DNA of 18,229 bases from Nitrospirota bacterium (GCA_020355985.1 CP070628.1:1445562-1463790), one strand, 5' to 3'. Numbered from the stretch's first letter, positions 1 to 7,967 are shown. The notes: generated from the letters alone by a model not told the origin. A program made the numbers and translations.

Positions 1-349
1 TGCCAAAAAATGGCAACAGATGGTGTTCGCACAGGCTATAAAAATCGATGTCTTTCACGATCACCATTTCGTCATATTGAATAGGGAAAAGGGCATCGTT
101 GAGCAGGGTGTCGATATCTTGATGATACCCCTGCGTCAAATAGGTTAAAGCCTTGGCCACCCGTCTGGGGGTTTCCTCCAACCCATTTCGATCAGGGTTC
201 TCTCCGAGCTGACTCAGTAATTTCCGAACAGTGGGCTCCATATCTTTAATGCCAGCCGGCGTCATGATCTGGACATTATCGGCGTCCAGGACTTTTCGCA
301 TGTTTCGAGACTTAGATGCAGATTGAGGTTTTGATGATTTCGGTTTCAT
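1..349 (-). CDS. folE: GTP cyclohydrolase I, type IA (partial, C-terminus beyond window)
   Basis: Reading leftwards from the ATG at 347-349, 116 codons are open up to the window edge, so the C-terminal part is missing. The protein converts GTP to 7,8-dihydroneopterin triphosphate, the entry step to folate and other pterins. A basic, probably disordered N-terminus (about residues 1-20) leads into the family core. The stretch NPDRNGLEETPRRVAKAL (51-68) and the motif SLCEHHLLPFFG (105-116) are diagnostic; C107 and H110 correspond to two of the zinc ligands. The third ligand, a Cys in the usual C-terminal third, would lie outside the window. The start has a fair ribosome site (AGAGAAG). It lies 44 bp behind the pterin synthase gene at 394-816 and is probably translated from the same mRNA. 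Identification is near certain; the state of the missing end is unknown. Confidence 0.95.
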   Translation of the reverse strand, partial: MKPKSSKPQSASKSRNMRKVLDADNVQIMTPAGIKDMEPTVRKLLSQLGENPDRNGLEETPRRVAKALTYLTQGYHQDIDTLLNDALFPIQYDEMVIVKDIDFYSLCEHHLLPFFG

Positions 350-393
350 ACTTCTCTATGATTCCCAGTGAAGAAAATTATCCCGTGGAGAAT

Positions 394-816
394 TTAAGGC
401 TTTGGATCACCCACATACTCAAAAAAATTGTCCCGGGTTTCGACAACCCCGATTTTTTCTAAGTGCCCAGATGGGATCCGATCCACCAGTAAATCCCAGA
501 TAACACTGGCCAAATTTTCTCCTGTTGTGGTGAGGTTTTGGAAAACCGGATCGAAATTCAAATGTTGGTGATCAAATCGGCTCACAATTGTTTCCTGCAC
601 AACCTGATCCAGCTTCAGGACATCAGCGATGAGGCCCGTCTTCGTATCTAATTCACCACCGACCGTCACCTGAACGGTATAATTATGACCATGCCCATTC
701 AGGTTATTACATTTGCCAAAGATTTTTTGATTCACGTCATCAGGTAAGGCATCGGTATGCAAACGATGCGCAGCGCAAAACTTATAGGTCCGTGTAATGG
801 AAGTGACTGTTGGCAT
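394..816 (-). CDS. 6-pyruvoyl-tetrahydropterin synthase / 6-carboxytetrahydropterin synthase (PTPS/QueD family)
   Basis: 140 residues from the ATG at 814-816; a TTG at 841-843 would add nine residues but no clear ribosome site favours either. The enzyme acts on dihydroneopterin triphosphate, the product of the GTP cyclohydrolase encoded just downstream. Zinc ligands H17, H42 and H44, catalytic C36, and the D82-H83 pair are all present, each at a constant offset of six from rat PTPS (H23, H48, H50, C42, D88, H89). E126 in VVETRDN is the likely substrate-anchoring Glu. The Cys-to-HGH spacing (C36, then five residues, HGH) is that of animal-type PTPS; E. coli QueD has three residues there. So the product may be 6-pyruvoyl-tetrahydropterin rather than the queuosine intermediate, but bacteria of this type often do both and I give no symbol. 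It follows the ferredoxin gene by 74 bp. Confidence 0.88.
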   Translation of the reverse strand: MPTVTSITRTYKFCAAHRLHTDALPDDVNQKIFGKCNNLNGHGHNYTVQVTVGGELDTKTGLIADVLKLDQVVQETIVSRFDHQHLNFDPVFQNLTTTGENLASVIWDLLVDRIPSGHLEKIGVVETRDNFFEYVGDPKP

Positions 817-890
817 AGGGACTAAATAATGATAAGCCAGCAAATGGTGGTCATGAGAACCAACGGCAGTTTCTGACCATTCTCAAGTTT

Positions 891-1238
891 CTATTGGGAT
901 GAGGACTCTACTTCTTGAGATTGATCCAAAGATGTCTTGTCCCATTTTTCTTCCGGTACCTGAACGATGACATCCCCCAACACGCGAGCCTGACACCCCA
1001 ATCGGCGATAGGGTTCGGTGAGAGCTTCGCGATCCAGCAAATCTTGTTCATCAAAATCAACCTCGGACAAATTATCTAACCCCGCAAGCACATCGACTCG
1101 ACAAGTCGTGCATGAGGCATTGCCACCACAATCATGATTTAAAGGGAAGCCCATCTGCTCAGCTGCCTCTAACAGAGAAAGATCAGATGCCACATCTCCA
1201 CTTTTCCCTTCAGGATGGATAAACGTTACTCGAGGCAT
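891..1238 (-). CDS. [2Fe-2S] ferredoxin, plant/adrenodoxin-like fold
   Basis: A 115-residue soluble electron carrier. Four cysteines are placed as in the 2Fe-2S ferredoxin domain: C37, C43 and C46 (C-x5-C-x2-C, in DCGGNASCTTC) and C82 in RRLGCQARV. The acidic stretch after C46 and the C82 context resemble adrenodoxin/Isc-type ferredoxins more than photosynthetic ones. The last 15 residues form a polar, Ser- and Glu-rich tail. The ATG at 1236-1238 has an AGGGA ribosome site. Only 12 bp separate it from the stop of the NuoF-like gene upstream, so the two are surely co-transcribed; the natural inference is that this ferredoxin exchanges electrons with that flavoprotein. Alternatives such as a role in Fe-S cluster assembly are not supported by any isc or hsc gene nearby. 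Confidence 0.93.
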   Translation of the reverse strand: MPRVTFIHPEGKSGDVASDLSLLEAAEQMGFPLNHDCGGNASCTTCRVDVLAGLDNLSEVDFDEQDLLDREALTEPYRRLGCQARVLGDVIVQVPEEKWDKTSLDQSQEVESSSQ

Positions 1239-1250
1239 CAGGTTCGTCCC

Positions 1251-2546
1251 TTATCCTGACGGCACCGGTTCGGGCTTTACCGGACACCGTCCTAATCGAA
1301 TATGCTCTTCAAACTCGCCCCGGAACAGTCGCAAGCTATTTTGTACGAGTACGGCCGCACCTGTTACCAAGGTACAAAAACCGGTTCCCTTGACAAAGCC
1401 ACAAATTTGCAACAACTTGGCTAAGTCTGTTTCGGCACCCTCTCCCTCTTCAATTTTCCGAATCAGCGTTGCCAACTCTTCTGTGCCGATCCTGCATGGC
1501 GGACATTGGCCACAGGTCTCTCGCTCAAAGAAATGGGAAAACTTCAGGGTTTGTGACACCATGCAGGTGACATCATCCACCACAATGACGCCGGCAGAGC
1601 CAAGTCCTGTACCCGCTTTCTTTAAGGAATCAAAATCCATGGGGAGATCTAACTGATCCGCACCTATCATAGAGAACGATGGCCCACCAGGAAACACTGC
1701 CTTGACGCCATGCCCATTGGGTATCCCTTGCCCGCATACTTCAATCAAATGACGAATTGGGGTTCCTAGCGGCAATTCATACACACCAGGTCGATTCACC
1801 GCTCCACTCAAGGAAAACAACATGGTCCCGGGCGTCGTACTGGTCCCTACCTCTCGAAACCAAGCAGGGCCATTCCGTAATAGGTTAGGAATATTCGATA
1901 AGGTTTCAACGTTGTTCACGAGTGTGGGCTTGCCATGCAAACCAAATTCTGTGGGATAAAAGGGCGGCTTTTGCTTGGGCTGCGCAGGGCGCCCTTGCAT
2001 GGACTCCAACATGGCCGTTTCCTCGCCAGCAACATAACTGCCATAGCCATCAAAGACTTGGATATCCAAATTGAGCCCGGTACCCAAAATATTTTCACCC
2101 AAGAGCCCTCTGGCTCGGGCCTCTTCCTTCGCCCGCTCAAAGATGGCTTTCTCTTCTGCAAATTCGTGATTGAGGTAAATATATGCTTCCTTAGCGTTCA
2201 CAGTATGCGCAGCAATTAGACACCCTTCTAATAATTGATGGGGATGGTGTCTAAGCAAATAGCGATCTTTAAACGTCCCGGGTTCATGCTCCCCGGCATT
2301 GCATACAAAATAGCGTTCTTGAACACGATGATTGAGGACCTTGTCCCATTTCAAGCCGGTGGGGAACCCTGCTCCACCACGTCCTCGTAAATGCGCTTCT
2401 TTCAATTGTGCAATAATGGCTTGGGGATCAGACTTGGTCACACATTGTTTCCAGACCTCATAGCCACCCTGCTGACAATAGGCCTCGCTATCCCAAACTT
2501 CTCCTGGAATTTCCCGCAGCACGCGAGGGGTCATGGTCTCAATCAT
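1251..2546 (-). CDS. NuoF-like NADH-binding flavoprotein (FMN, 4Fe-4S), orphan subunit
   Basis: 431 residues, the usual length of the 51-kDa subunit (NuoF/HoxF core), which binds NAD(H), FMN and one 4Fe-4S cluster. Visible are the glycine-rich nucleotide loop GRGGAGFPTGLKW (55-67), the motif CNAGEHEPGTFKDR (82-95), a YVAGEETAMLESMQGRP block (171-187), and cluster ligands C345, C348, C351 (ETCGQCPPCRIG) and C391. In classical complex I the second motif reads CNADExEPG; here the Asp before the conserved Glu is Gly (G85) and position 87 is His, so this is a divergent branch. No NuoE, NuoG or other complex I gene is beside it. The neighbour at 891-1238 is a 2Fe-2S ferredoxin, suggesting a soluble NAD(P)H:ferredoxin-type enzyme, or a diaphorase module for a partner encoded elsewhere (formate dehydrogenase, hydrogenase). 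ATG at 2544-2546; weak AGAG ribosome site. Confidence 0.88.
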   Translation of the reverse strand: MIETMTPRVLREIPGEVWDSEAYCQQGGYEVWKQCVTKSDPQAIIAQLKEAHLRGRGGAGFPTGLKWDKVLNHRVQERYFVCNAGEHEPGTFKDRYLLRHHPHQLLEGCLIAAHTVNAKEAYIYLNHEFAEEKAIFERAKEEARARGLLGENILGTGLNLDIQVFDGYGSYVAGEETAMLESMQGRPAQPKQKPPFYPTEFGLHGKPTLVNNVETLSNIPNLLRNGPAWFREVGTSTTPGTMLFSLSGAVNRPGVYELPLGTPIRHLIEVCGQGIPNGHGVKAVFPGGPSFSMIGADQLDLPMDFDSLKKAGTGLGSAGVIVVDDVTCMVSQTLKFSHFFERETCGQCPPCRIGTEELATLIRKIEEGEGAETDLAKLLQICGFVKGTGFCTLVTGAAVLVQNSLRLFRGEFEEHIRLGRCPVKPEPVPSG

Positions 2547-2738
2547 TGTATTTCTCTATTTTCTGTATTGAAAAACTCATTAGATGCCTAGGAGTTGGAC
2601 AGGGGCAACCTGTCTTTCTGACATACCTCTCATCACTCAGGATCACTATACGAATGGGTTTCTAAAGCCGTCAAGCATACTTGGATACAGTCTTTATTTG
2701 CCGTTTCTTGAACGACCCTCTTAAGTCAAGGATCCGTA
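2547..2738 (-). other. Intergenic gap between mdh and nuoF-like gene
   Basis: This is the widest gap in the left block (about 190 bp). A small inverted repeat (GACAGG at 2598-2603, CCTGTC at 2609-2614, 5-base loop) is not followed by a T-run on the minus strand, so it is not a convincing terminator. I found no good promoter match. Co-transcription of nuoF with mdh remains open. Confidence 0.4.
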
Positions 2739-3686
2739 TCAGGACAGTTTGTTCATCATCTGATCCACTTGGCCATACAATTCTCGAACCGCCTGCGAGG
2801 AAGTCTCTAATGCGGCTCTTTCTTCAGGCGTGAGCGCATATTCAATAATGGCCTCGGCTCCATCCGATCCCAATTTCACCGGGACCCCTAACACCAGATC
2901 ATGAAATCCATATTCTCCTTCACATAATGCGGCACAGGGGAGAATTTTCTTTTGGTCCTTCGTAATAGCTTCGACCATTTCCACTACGGAAGCCGCTGGA
3001 GCATAGAATGCGCTTCCCGTCTTGAGTAAATTGACAATTTCTGCGCCCCCTTCACGTGTTCGCTTGATTAAGGCTTCGAGTGTATCAGGTGAGAGCCATT
3101 CAGCAATGGGACGACCCGCGACCGTGGTATACCGGATAAGTGGCACCATCGAATCACCATGCCCCCCTAGTACCATCGCATGAATATTCTCCACTGAGAC
3201 TTGTAAGGCCTCTGCAATGAAGGAACGAAACCGTGCTGAATCCAACACCCCCGCCATCCCCAGGACGCGGTTTTTGGGAAATCCACTGACGCGATGGGCC
3301 ACATGGGTCATCACATCTAGCGGATTGGAGACAATAATGAGAATCGCTTCAGGAGAGCGCTTGGTGGTTTCCCGCACCACGGAAGACACAATCTTGGTAT
3401 TGGTCTCAAGCAATTCATCCCGGCTCATGCCCGGTCGCCTTGGGATACCCGAGGTAATAATGACCAGGTCCGAATCTTTCGTCACTTCGTAGCTATTCGC
3501 ACCAGCCACCGCCGAGTCATACGAACAAACTGGCCCTGCTTCGACTAAGTCCAGAGCTTTGCCTTGTGGCATTCCTTCGACAATATCTACCAACACAATA
3601 TCGTACCAATTTTTTTCAGCGAGGCGTTGCGCAATAGACCCACCCACATTACCTGCCCCAACTACAGTCACTTTCACTCGTCTCAT
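2739..3686 (-). CDS. mdh: Malate dehydrogenase, NAD-dependent, LDH-like type
   Basis: 315 residues from the ATG at 3684-3686; a GTG at 3717-3719 in the same frame would add 11 poorly conserved residues, and the purine-rich GGGGTGGGGG just before the ATG supports the shorter form. The enzyme interconverts malate and oxaloacetate in the citric acid cycle. It shows the Rossmann loop GAGNVG (10-15), D34 at the end of strand two (NAD rather than NADP), the substrate loop [13 protein letters not shown] (81-93) whose Arg pair marks malate rather than lactate specificity, VSNPLDVMT (119-127), D149/R152, and catalytic H176 in GGHGDSMVP. Length and motifs match the tetrameric/dimeric LDH-like MDH group typical of many non-enteric bacteria. 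It follows the unknown gene at 3726-4130 by 39 bp. Confidence 0.95.
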   Translation of the reverse strand: MRRVKVTVVGAGNVGGSIAQRLAEKNWYDIVLVDIVEGMPQGKALDLVEAGPVCSYDSAVAGANSYEVTKDSDLVIITSGIPRRPGMSRDELLETNTKIVSSVVRETTKRSPEAILIIVSNPLDVMTHVAHRVSGFPKNRVLGMAGVLDSARFRSFIAEALQVSVENIHAMVLGGHGDSMVPLIRYTTVAGRPIAEWLSPDTLEALIKRTREGGAEIVNLLKTGSAFYAPAASVVEMVEAITKDQKKILPCAALCEGEYGFHDLVLGVPVKLGSDGAEAIIEYALTPEERAALETSSQAVRELYGQVDQMMNKLS

Positions 3687-3725
3687 AACGCCCCCCACCC
3701 CTTTGAGGATTTCAACCACGCCTGT

Positions 3726-4130
3726 TTAATCATCGTCATGGCTCGTCCACCCTGCGACTTTAAAATTTATAGTACACACAAAATTATCTCCATCATAAAA
3801 ATTCACTTTAATCTTTTTCTTGCCATATTCACGGGCCAGAAATTCATCCGGATGATCGACAAACTCCTGATAAGTCCCCGCTGCATAACCGCCTAACTCT
3901 TTAAAAGCGACAATCATACCGGTTTTAACTTCCTGCAACATTTTTGCCGTACAGCGAGGGTAAATTTCCCAAAACTTTTCCCGAATTTCATCTTGGGTTG
4001 GCTCAGGTCGCTCTCCGTCGGCTGGGCGTTTCCTTGCAAACTTGGCTTGACGCCGGACATACGGATACTGATGCCCGGTAAAAAGCTTGTACAGCCAGGG
4101 GGGCACATCAGGATAAGTAGAATTGGTCAT
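3726..4130 (-). CDS. Conserved-looking protein of unknown function, 134 aa
   Basis: I do not recognise this protein. It is soluble-looking (no membrane segment or signal peptide), with a basic N-terminal half (YVRRQAKFARKRP, 24-36), a helical middle (QDEIREKFWEIYPRCTAKMLQEV) and a C-terminal part that looks like beta strands (KKKIKVNFYDGDNFVCTINFKV), ending in an acidic HDDD tail. Aromatic content is high and only two cysteines are present (one in YPRCTAK, one in FVCTINF). It sits 26 bp behind the VWA gene and 39 bp before mdh, so it belongs to the same transcript. Coding is supported by fit to the operon, an ATG start and frame length; the ribosome site is weak, which would suit translation coupled to the upstream gene. 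A partner role for the VWA protein is possible but is inference only. Confidence 0.75.
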   Translation of the reverse strand: MTNSTYPDVPPWLYKLFTGHQYPYVRRQAKFARKRPADGERPEPTQDEIREKFWEIYPRCTAKMLQEVKTGMIVAFKELGGYAAGTYQEFVDHPDEFLAREYGKKKIKVNFYDGDNFVCTINFKVAGWTSHDDD

Positions 4131-4156
4131 CGTTGGGCTATCACGTCCTATAGGGC

Positions 4157-7100
4157 TTACCGCGCCGTCAGCCGTTGGTAGATTTTGGGCAACCGAGTTG
4201 GAAGCGACTCCACCTCATCTACAACCAAAAATCCAATATCTCCATACATCCGTTTGACATAGTCGGTGGCCGCTTGATCGATAGTAATACAAAAGGGGTG
4301 TATGCCTTTCAGGCGCGCTTCTCGAAGAGCCATTTTCGTATCTTCTAAAGCATATTCATCCGCATACTCATCGTCCAACGGCTTCCCATCACTGATCAAG
4401 ATCAGCAATCGAACTTTTGCAGGTTGTTGCATCAACCGATGCGTCGCATGGCGAATGGCCGCCCCATCACGATTTTGTTGCCGCGGTTTGACTCCACTGA
4501 TTTTCAGCCCCACGCGTCCACCAGACCGTTGCTCAAAATCCTTCAGGACTTGAATATCTACCGACTGCCGGCCTTTCCCAGAAAATCCATAGATGGCGTA
4601 TTGATCCCCAATAGCTGATAGCGCCTCAGACAGTAATAATAACCCTTCCTTTTCAATGTCAATGACGGGACGAGTGCGCGACCCAATTTGGCGGCCGGTC
4701 GATCCACTCATGTCCACGAGAAAAGTCACCGCCACCTGACGATCATGTTTTTGCCGAGTGGAATAGACCTGATCAGATGGTTCATGCCCTTGTCGACGAT
4801 CCACCAACCAACTGACCAACGCATCAAGATCGATATCCTCACCGCTAGACTGTCGGTCAACCCGTCGAAAGGCTTCGGGACGAATCGTTTCAAAGTAGCG
4901 ACGAATCAAGCGGATAATGGGACCATACGTGTGAAAGGTGTCATCCACAAAATCCGGCGAGCCTTCAACACCGGGTTGCTCGAGAACTCGGCACCATTGA
5001 GGACGATAGTCACGAATCACACCATCCCACTCTTCATATACATATTCACCTTTTCCCAGAGAGGTGCCATGCCGTCCCTCTTGTGGATGGAGATTGGGTT
5101 GAAACCATTGTTGCATAGGAGAGGTTCCAAAGAAGGGTTGCTGAGGACCTTGCGGGATTTGAGCTTGAGAAGAAGGGGATTGCTGATGGCGAATCAACGA
5201 TGCGTCGCCGCCCGTTCCTTCTGAAAGACCTCCGGCCTGTGGTTGCCCTCCAGCCTGTTCTTCCGACATTTGCTTCTCCTCGCCTTGAACATGATCCGGA
5301 TTTAAGACACCCCGGAATTCCCAATTGAGGACCGGATGATACTCATCCTCCAAATGTTCGACAGCTTCATGGTTTTGACCTGCTTCCGATTCCGTTGCAG
5401 TGTCAGACAATCCTTTTTCCTGATCCTTATCTGAATCCTTCATTAACGTCCCAATCCTGCTCTCTAACTCCTGATACAGACGATCTGCGAGGTCCACCCC
5501 ATCGTTAACCGTCGCCGTTGGGCGAAGAATCGTTTGCGCCATCTCCCACACATCATCAATCACCTCTTGAAGTCCTGGGCGCGTAAAATCGTCTTTGGTC
5601 AGCCCCGAAAAATACAACAACAACGCGTCTAGCACGATTTCACGGGCGGTCATGCCATGCGACAAAGTGCGAGTCTGGATGGCTTCCTTTGTCAGGATGG
5701 CCAAATCTTCCCGCAATCCTGGATATTCCTGCTTGAGCAAAAAATCGATTCGGGCATCTTCGACAATTTCCCATAAATCCCGAATAATTCCAGATTGCGG
5801 GTATAAATGAAATAAGTCTCCTAAGGTCTTAATAGAATCAACCGGAGTATTCGTGGCCTTTTCATATCTATCCTTCACCTTCGAAGCCAGGCGTTGTAGT
5901 ACATTATGGGATACACGATACGTTCCAAACTCAATATGGCCCACTTCATGCGCCACCATGACGGTATACCAACGGCGATTTCCATCTTGGGTCGGTGATC
6001 GCTTCATAATGAGCGGGAGATAAATGGTTAAATTCTCCCTGCTCAATTGCGCTCGTTCTGATCCCATGTTCACCATGGCTTGACCTGACAATGCAACATT
6101 TCCCCCGATTTCTGGAAGGGGCTCCAAGGTGACCTCTTCCCCGCATAGCGCCATGGCAAACATTTTCAAGGAACGGGCGACCTGCCGAAGGGGAACCCCA
6201 CTGAGGGCCTCTTCTACCACAGCGCAGGCCTGCCGTGTCTCCAGGGCAAAGAAAGCCCGGCCGGCTTCTACACTATATTCTAAGGCTTCCATCCCCTGAC
6301 CAAACCACGCATCAAACACTGCGGTATCTTCAGATTGGCTCTGCAACCCAAGTATCTCAGGAACTCGCCGGAAATAGGTCAACGCAGCCATAGAATCCTT
6401 GTCCACGACCAAAAGCCCAAATTTCAACACCCGAACTTTCCATTCTTGGGAGGGCAACTGCGCAAGAATTGCCGGAGCTTCTGCTAAAAACACAATCGCC
6501 TGTTCCGGCGAACGATCGGCAAGGTTCGATCCCAGATCAATAAACCAGCGTTTCACCTCCGGTTCTGGGACTTCCAAGAATAAACTTGGACTGGTTCGAA
6601 AAAACTCTAACGTGCCTACATAGTCAGGCTTCCCCAAACTGTTTTGGACCATTAACTTCATTCCAAATCCGATCCAATCCTTGGCTACTTCGAGCGGAAT
6701 CGCTTTAGCAATAGCAGGGCTCTCCCGAAAAAACTCATTTCCCAAGACATAATTCCACCCGGCCAGCTCCATCCCTACAGAGGCCCACTGCTGCATATCT
6801 TCTAGGGAATGGTCTTGAGACAGTTGGGGCAGCACCTTAAACCACTCGTAGGCACATTGCGGTGCAGACTCCGACGGTCCGTCTGCTAATTCTAAAACTT
6901 GTGCAAAGAGCCCATCTCTCTGATGAACCTCTTCTAAAAGTCCGAGTATCATGGGGCTCTCTTTAAAATATCGAAGGCCCAAGGCACCTGAAGCCTGCGC
7001 GAGCGTGATGCCTAGATCAAGCCAAGGGACGACACTAGCTAGGCACCCTCTACGTTCGACCTCGCCTAAGGCCGAAACCGCCTCACCTTGTACCTTGGAG

Positions 7101-7249
7101 GAGATCTCTTCTAGTTCATCTAATAATTCTAAAACAGAGCTCTGACATTGTGCTTCAGCCAATTGCTCGAATACACCCTGGGCCGTCGTCACATTAAGCT
7201 GGTCACACAAGAGCTCCTTAAGTCTTTGGGGTTGGGATTGTTGCGACAT
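4157..7249 (-). CDS. NorD/CbbO-like protein: helical repeats, HExxH, C-terminal VWA domain
   Basis: 1030 residues, no signal peptide. Residues about 90-345 contain degenerate helical repeats of roughly 40 residues, each with a core like FFRxSPxIL (at 94, 172, 215, 253 and 291). A middle domain carries HEVGH (434-438), an HExxH zinc-type motif, and LWEIVEDARID (492-502), a plausible further ligand site. Residues 600-735 are polar, Gln/Gly/Ser-rich and probably disordered. The C-terminus is a von Willebrand A domain with the MIDAS sequence DMSGS (846-850) and SDG (953-955), the arrangement of NorD and CbbO, which work with a MoxR-type AAA+ ATPase (NorQ/CbbQ) to activate metalloenzymes. No such ATPase gene and no nitric oxide reductase or RuBisCO gene lies in the window. 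So this is a VWA chaperone/activator by family; its client is unknown. The ATG at 7247-7249 has little ribosome-site character. Confidence 0.88.
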   Translation of the reverse strand: MSQQSQPQRLKELLCDQLNVTTAQGVFEQLAEAQCQSSVLELLDELEEISSKVQGEAVSALGEVERRGCLASVVPWLDLGITLAQASGALGLRYFKESPMILGLLEEVHQRDGLFAQVLELADGPSESAPQCAYEWFKVLPQLSQDHSLEDMQQWASVGMELAGWNYVLGNEFFRESPAIAKAIPLEVAKDWIGFGMKLMVQNSLGKPDYVGTLEFFRTSPSLFLEVPEPEVKRWFIDLGSNLADRSPEQAIVFLAEAPAILAQLPSQEWKVRVLKFGLLVVDKDSMAALTYFRRVPEILGLQSQSEDTAVFDAWFGQGMEALEYSVEAGRAFFALETRQACAVVEEALSGVPLRQVARSLKMFAMALCGEEVTLEPLPEIGGNVALSGQAMVNMGSERAQLSRENLTIYLPLIMKRSPTQDGNRRWYTVMVAHEVGHIEFGTYRVSHNVLQRLASKVKDRYEKATNTPVDSIKTLGDLFHLYPQSGIIRDLWEIVEDARIDFLLKQEYPGLREDLAILTKEAIQTRTLSHGMTAREIVLDALLLYFSGLTKDDFTRPGLQEVIDDVWEMAQTILRPTATVNDGVDLADRLYQELESRIGTLMKDSDKDQEKGLSDTATESEAGQNHEAVEHLEDEYHPVLNWEFRGVLNPDHVQGEEKQMSEEQAGGQPQAGGLSEGTGGDASLIRHQQSPSSQAQIPQGPQQPFFGTSPMQQWFQPNLHPQEGRHGTSLGKGEYVYEEWDGVIRDYRPQWCRVLEQPGVEGSPDFVDDTFHTYGPIIRLIRRYFETIRPEAFRRVDRQSSGEDIDLDALVSWLVDRRQGHEPSDQVYSTRQKHDRQVAVTFLVDMSGSTGRQIGSRTRPVIDIEKEGLLLLSEALSAIGDQYAIYGFSGKGRQSVDIQVLKDFEQRSGGRVGLKISGVKPRQQNRDGAAIRHATHRLMQQPAKVRLLILISDGKPLDDEYADEYALEDTKMALREARLKGIHPFCITIDQAATDYVKRMYGDIGFLVVDEVESLPTRLPKIYQRLTAR

Positions 7250-7256
7250 GCCAAAC

Positions 7257-7319
7257 TCAATGAAGGCGTCTGTAACACGTTAAAGGGATCGCTCGCTCAT
7301 AGAACTCTTTTAGAAACAT
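7257..7319 (-). CDS. Possible 20-aa leader peptide ahead of the VWA gene
   Basis: An ATG at 7317-7319 with GAGG six bases upstream opens a 20-codon frame (MFLKEFYERAIPLTCYRRLH) that stops seven bases before the ATG of the VWA gene. It lies between the strong promoter at 7350-7378 and that gene. The downstream ATG lacks its own clear ribosome site, so translational coupling is conceivable. The frame is short and could be chance. Confidence 0.25.
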   Translation of the reverse strand: MFLKEFYERAIPLTCYRRLH

Positions 7320-7349
7320 ACTTAGCCTCAATACTTAAATAGGCTGGGC

Positions 7350-7378
7350 ATTATAAAAGTGCCCTGTGGGCTTGTAAA
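7350..7378 (-). promoter_or_regulatory. Sigma70-like promoter for the VWA-mdh-nuoF operon
   Basis: On the minus strand TTTACA (7373-7378) and a perfect TATAAT (7350-7355) are separated by exactly 17 bases. Transcription would start near 7343, giving a leader of about 95 bases before the ATG at 7249. The spacer contains a short inverted repeat, GCCC-TGT-GGGC (7361-7371), which might be an operator but is too short to claim. Confidence 0.7.
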
Positions 7379-7393
7379 CTAAAAGCCAAATAA

Positions 7394-7419
7394 GGATCAG
7401 GCATACCTAATTTTGATCC
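7394..7419 (-). terminator. Possible weak terminator behind the DUF167 gene
   Basis: GGATCA (7394-7399) and TGATCC (7414-7419) can pair across a 14-base loop, itself containing AGG-TATG-CCT. On the minus strand the hairpin is followed by TTATTTGGCTTTT. The stem is short, so this is tentative; it would insulate the VWA promoter from the gene at 7481-7783. Confidence 0.35.
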
Positions 7420-7480
7420 GATTTAACCATTGTCACGACGTCATACAGCCTGCGCCTACCAGCGTCCACAAATTTTCATC

Positions 7481-7783
7481 CTACATTTGAGGTAGACGAT
7501 CCTGAATTTCTTGAGCCGTCTTACCTTTAATCAAGACCCGCTTCTGCCTCGCACCCTTTCCCGAGAGAATCTGGACTTCTTGGCGCAAGACACCAAAGTA
7601 CCGTGCCAGAAATTGGCATAACTCTGTGTTGGCTTGACCTTCGACCGGTGGGGCCGTAATACGAACTTTTAGGGCATCACCATGTAATCCAACGATTTCC
7701 GCTTGGGAAGCTCGTGGCTGACAGTGGATACGAAGTTCCACATTCCCAGAACGGTCTTTTATGCAGGAGATAATGTGGCTCAA
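7481..7783 (-). CDS. DUF167 / YggU family protein
   Basis: 100 residues, the usual length of this small alpha/beta family. The family core is clear: RIHCQPRASQAEIVGLHGD, then LKVRITAPPVEGQANTEL and an ILSGKGARQKRVLI stretch. The family is widespread; its biochemical role is not established and in many genomes it stands beside yggT or proC, which are not present here. The only in-frame start that keeps the N-terminus is TTG at 7781-7783, since no ATG occurs in the first part; a GTG at residue 15 would cut into the first strand. It diverges from the iron-regulated gene at 8015-8221, with about 230 bp between. Confidence 0.9.
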   Translation of the reverse strand: MSHIISCIKDRSGNVELRIHCQPRASQAEIVGLHGDALKVRITAPPVEGQANTELCQFLARYFGVLRQEVQILSGKGARQKRVLIKGKTAQEIQDRLPQM

Positions 7784-7927
7784 GACTCTGCCCCTATATC
7801 ACCATAAGCATTGCCCATTTCCAACAAGGAGAAAGAACTAAAACAGAGGGAAAAGAATCAATAAAAACTCCATTGCCAACACAATTAACCATTTATTTTC
7901 AGATACTTGCATAAATACTTCATACTC

Positions 7928-7956
7928 TTGACAGGGCAAAGTCTTCATAGTAAAAT
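7928..7956 (+). promoter_or_regulatory. Sigma70 promoter of the bfd-like gene
   Basis: A perfect TTGACA (7928-7933) is followed after 17 bases by TAAAAT (7951-7956), one base from consensus. The expected start of transcription is near 7963, about 50 bases before the ATG at 8015 and directly before the Fur-box-like sequence. Confidence 0.75.
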
Positions 7957-7967
7957 TATTTAAAGTT

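Noticed and set aside
2598..2614. Inverted repeat between mdh and the nuoF-like gene as a terminator
   Set aside because: The stem is six pairs and no T-run follows on the minus strand, the direction of the genes on both sides.
4688..5224. 178-codon plus-strand frame opposite the VWA gene
   Set aside because: It lies wholly inside the well-supported VWA coding region on the other strand, with no start signal and no domain. It is an antisense shadow.
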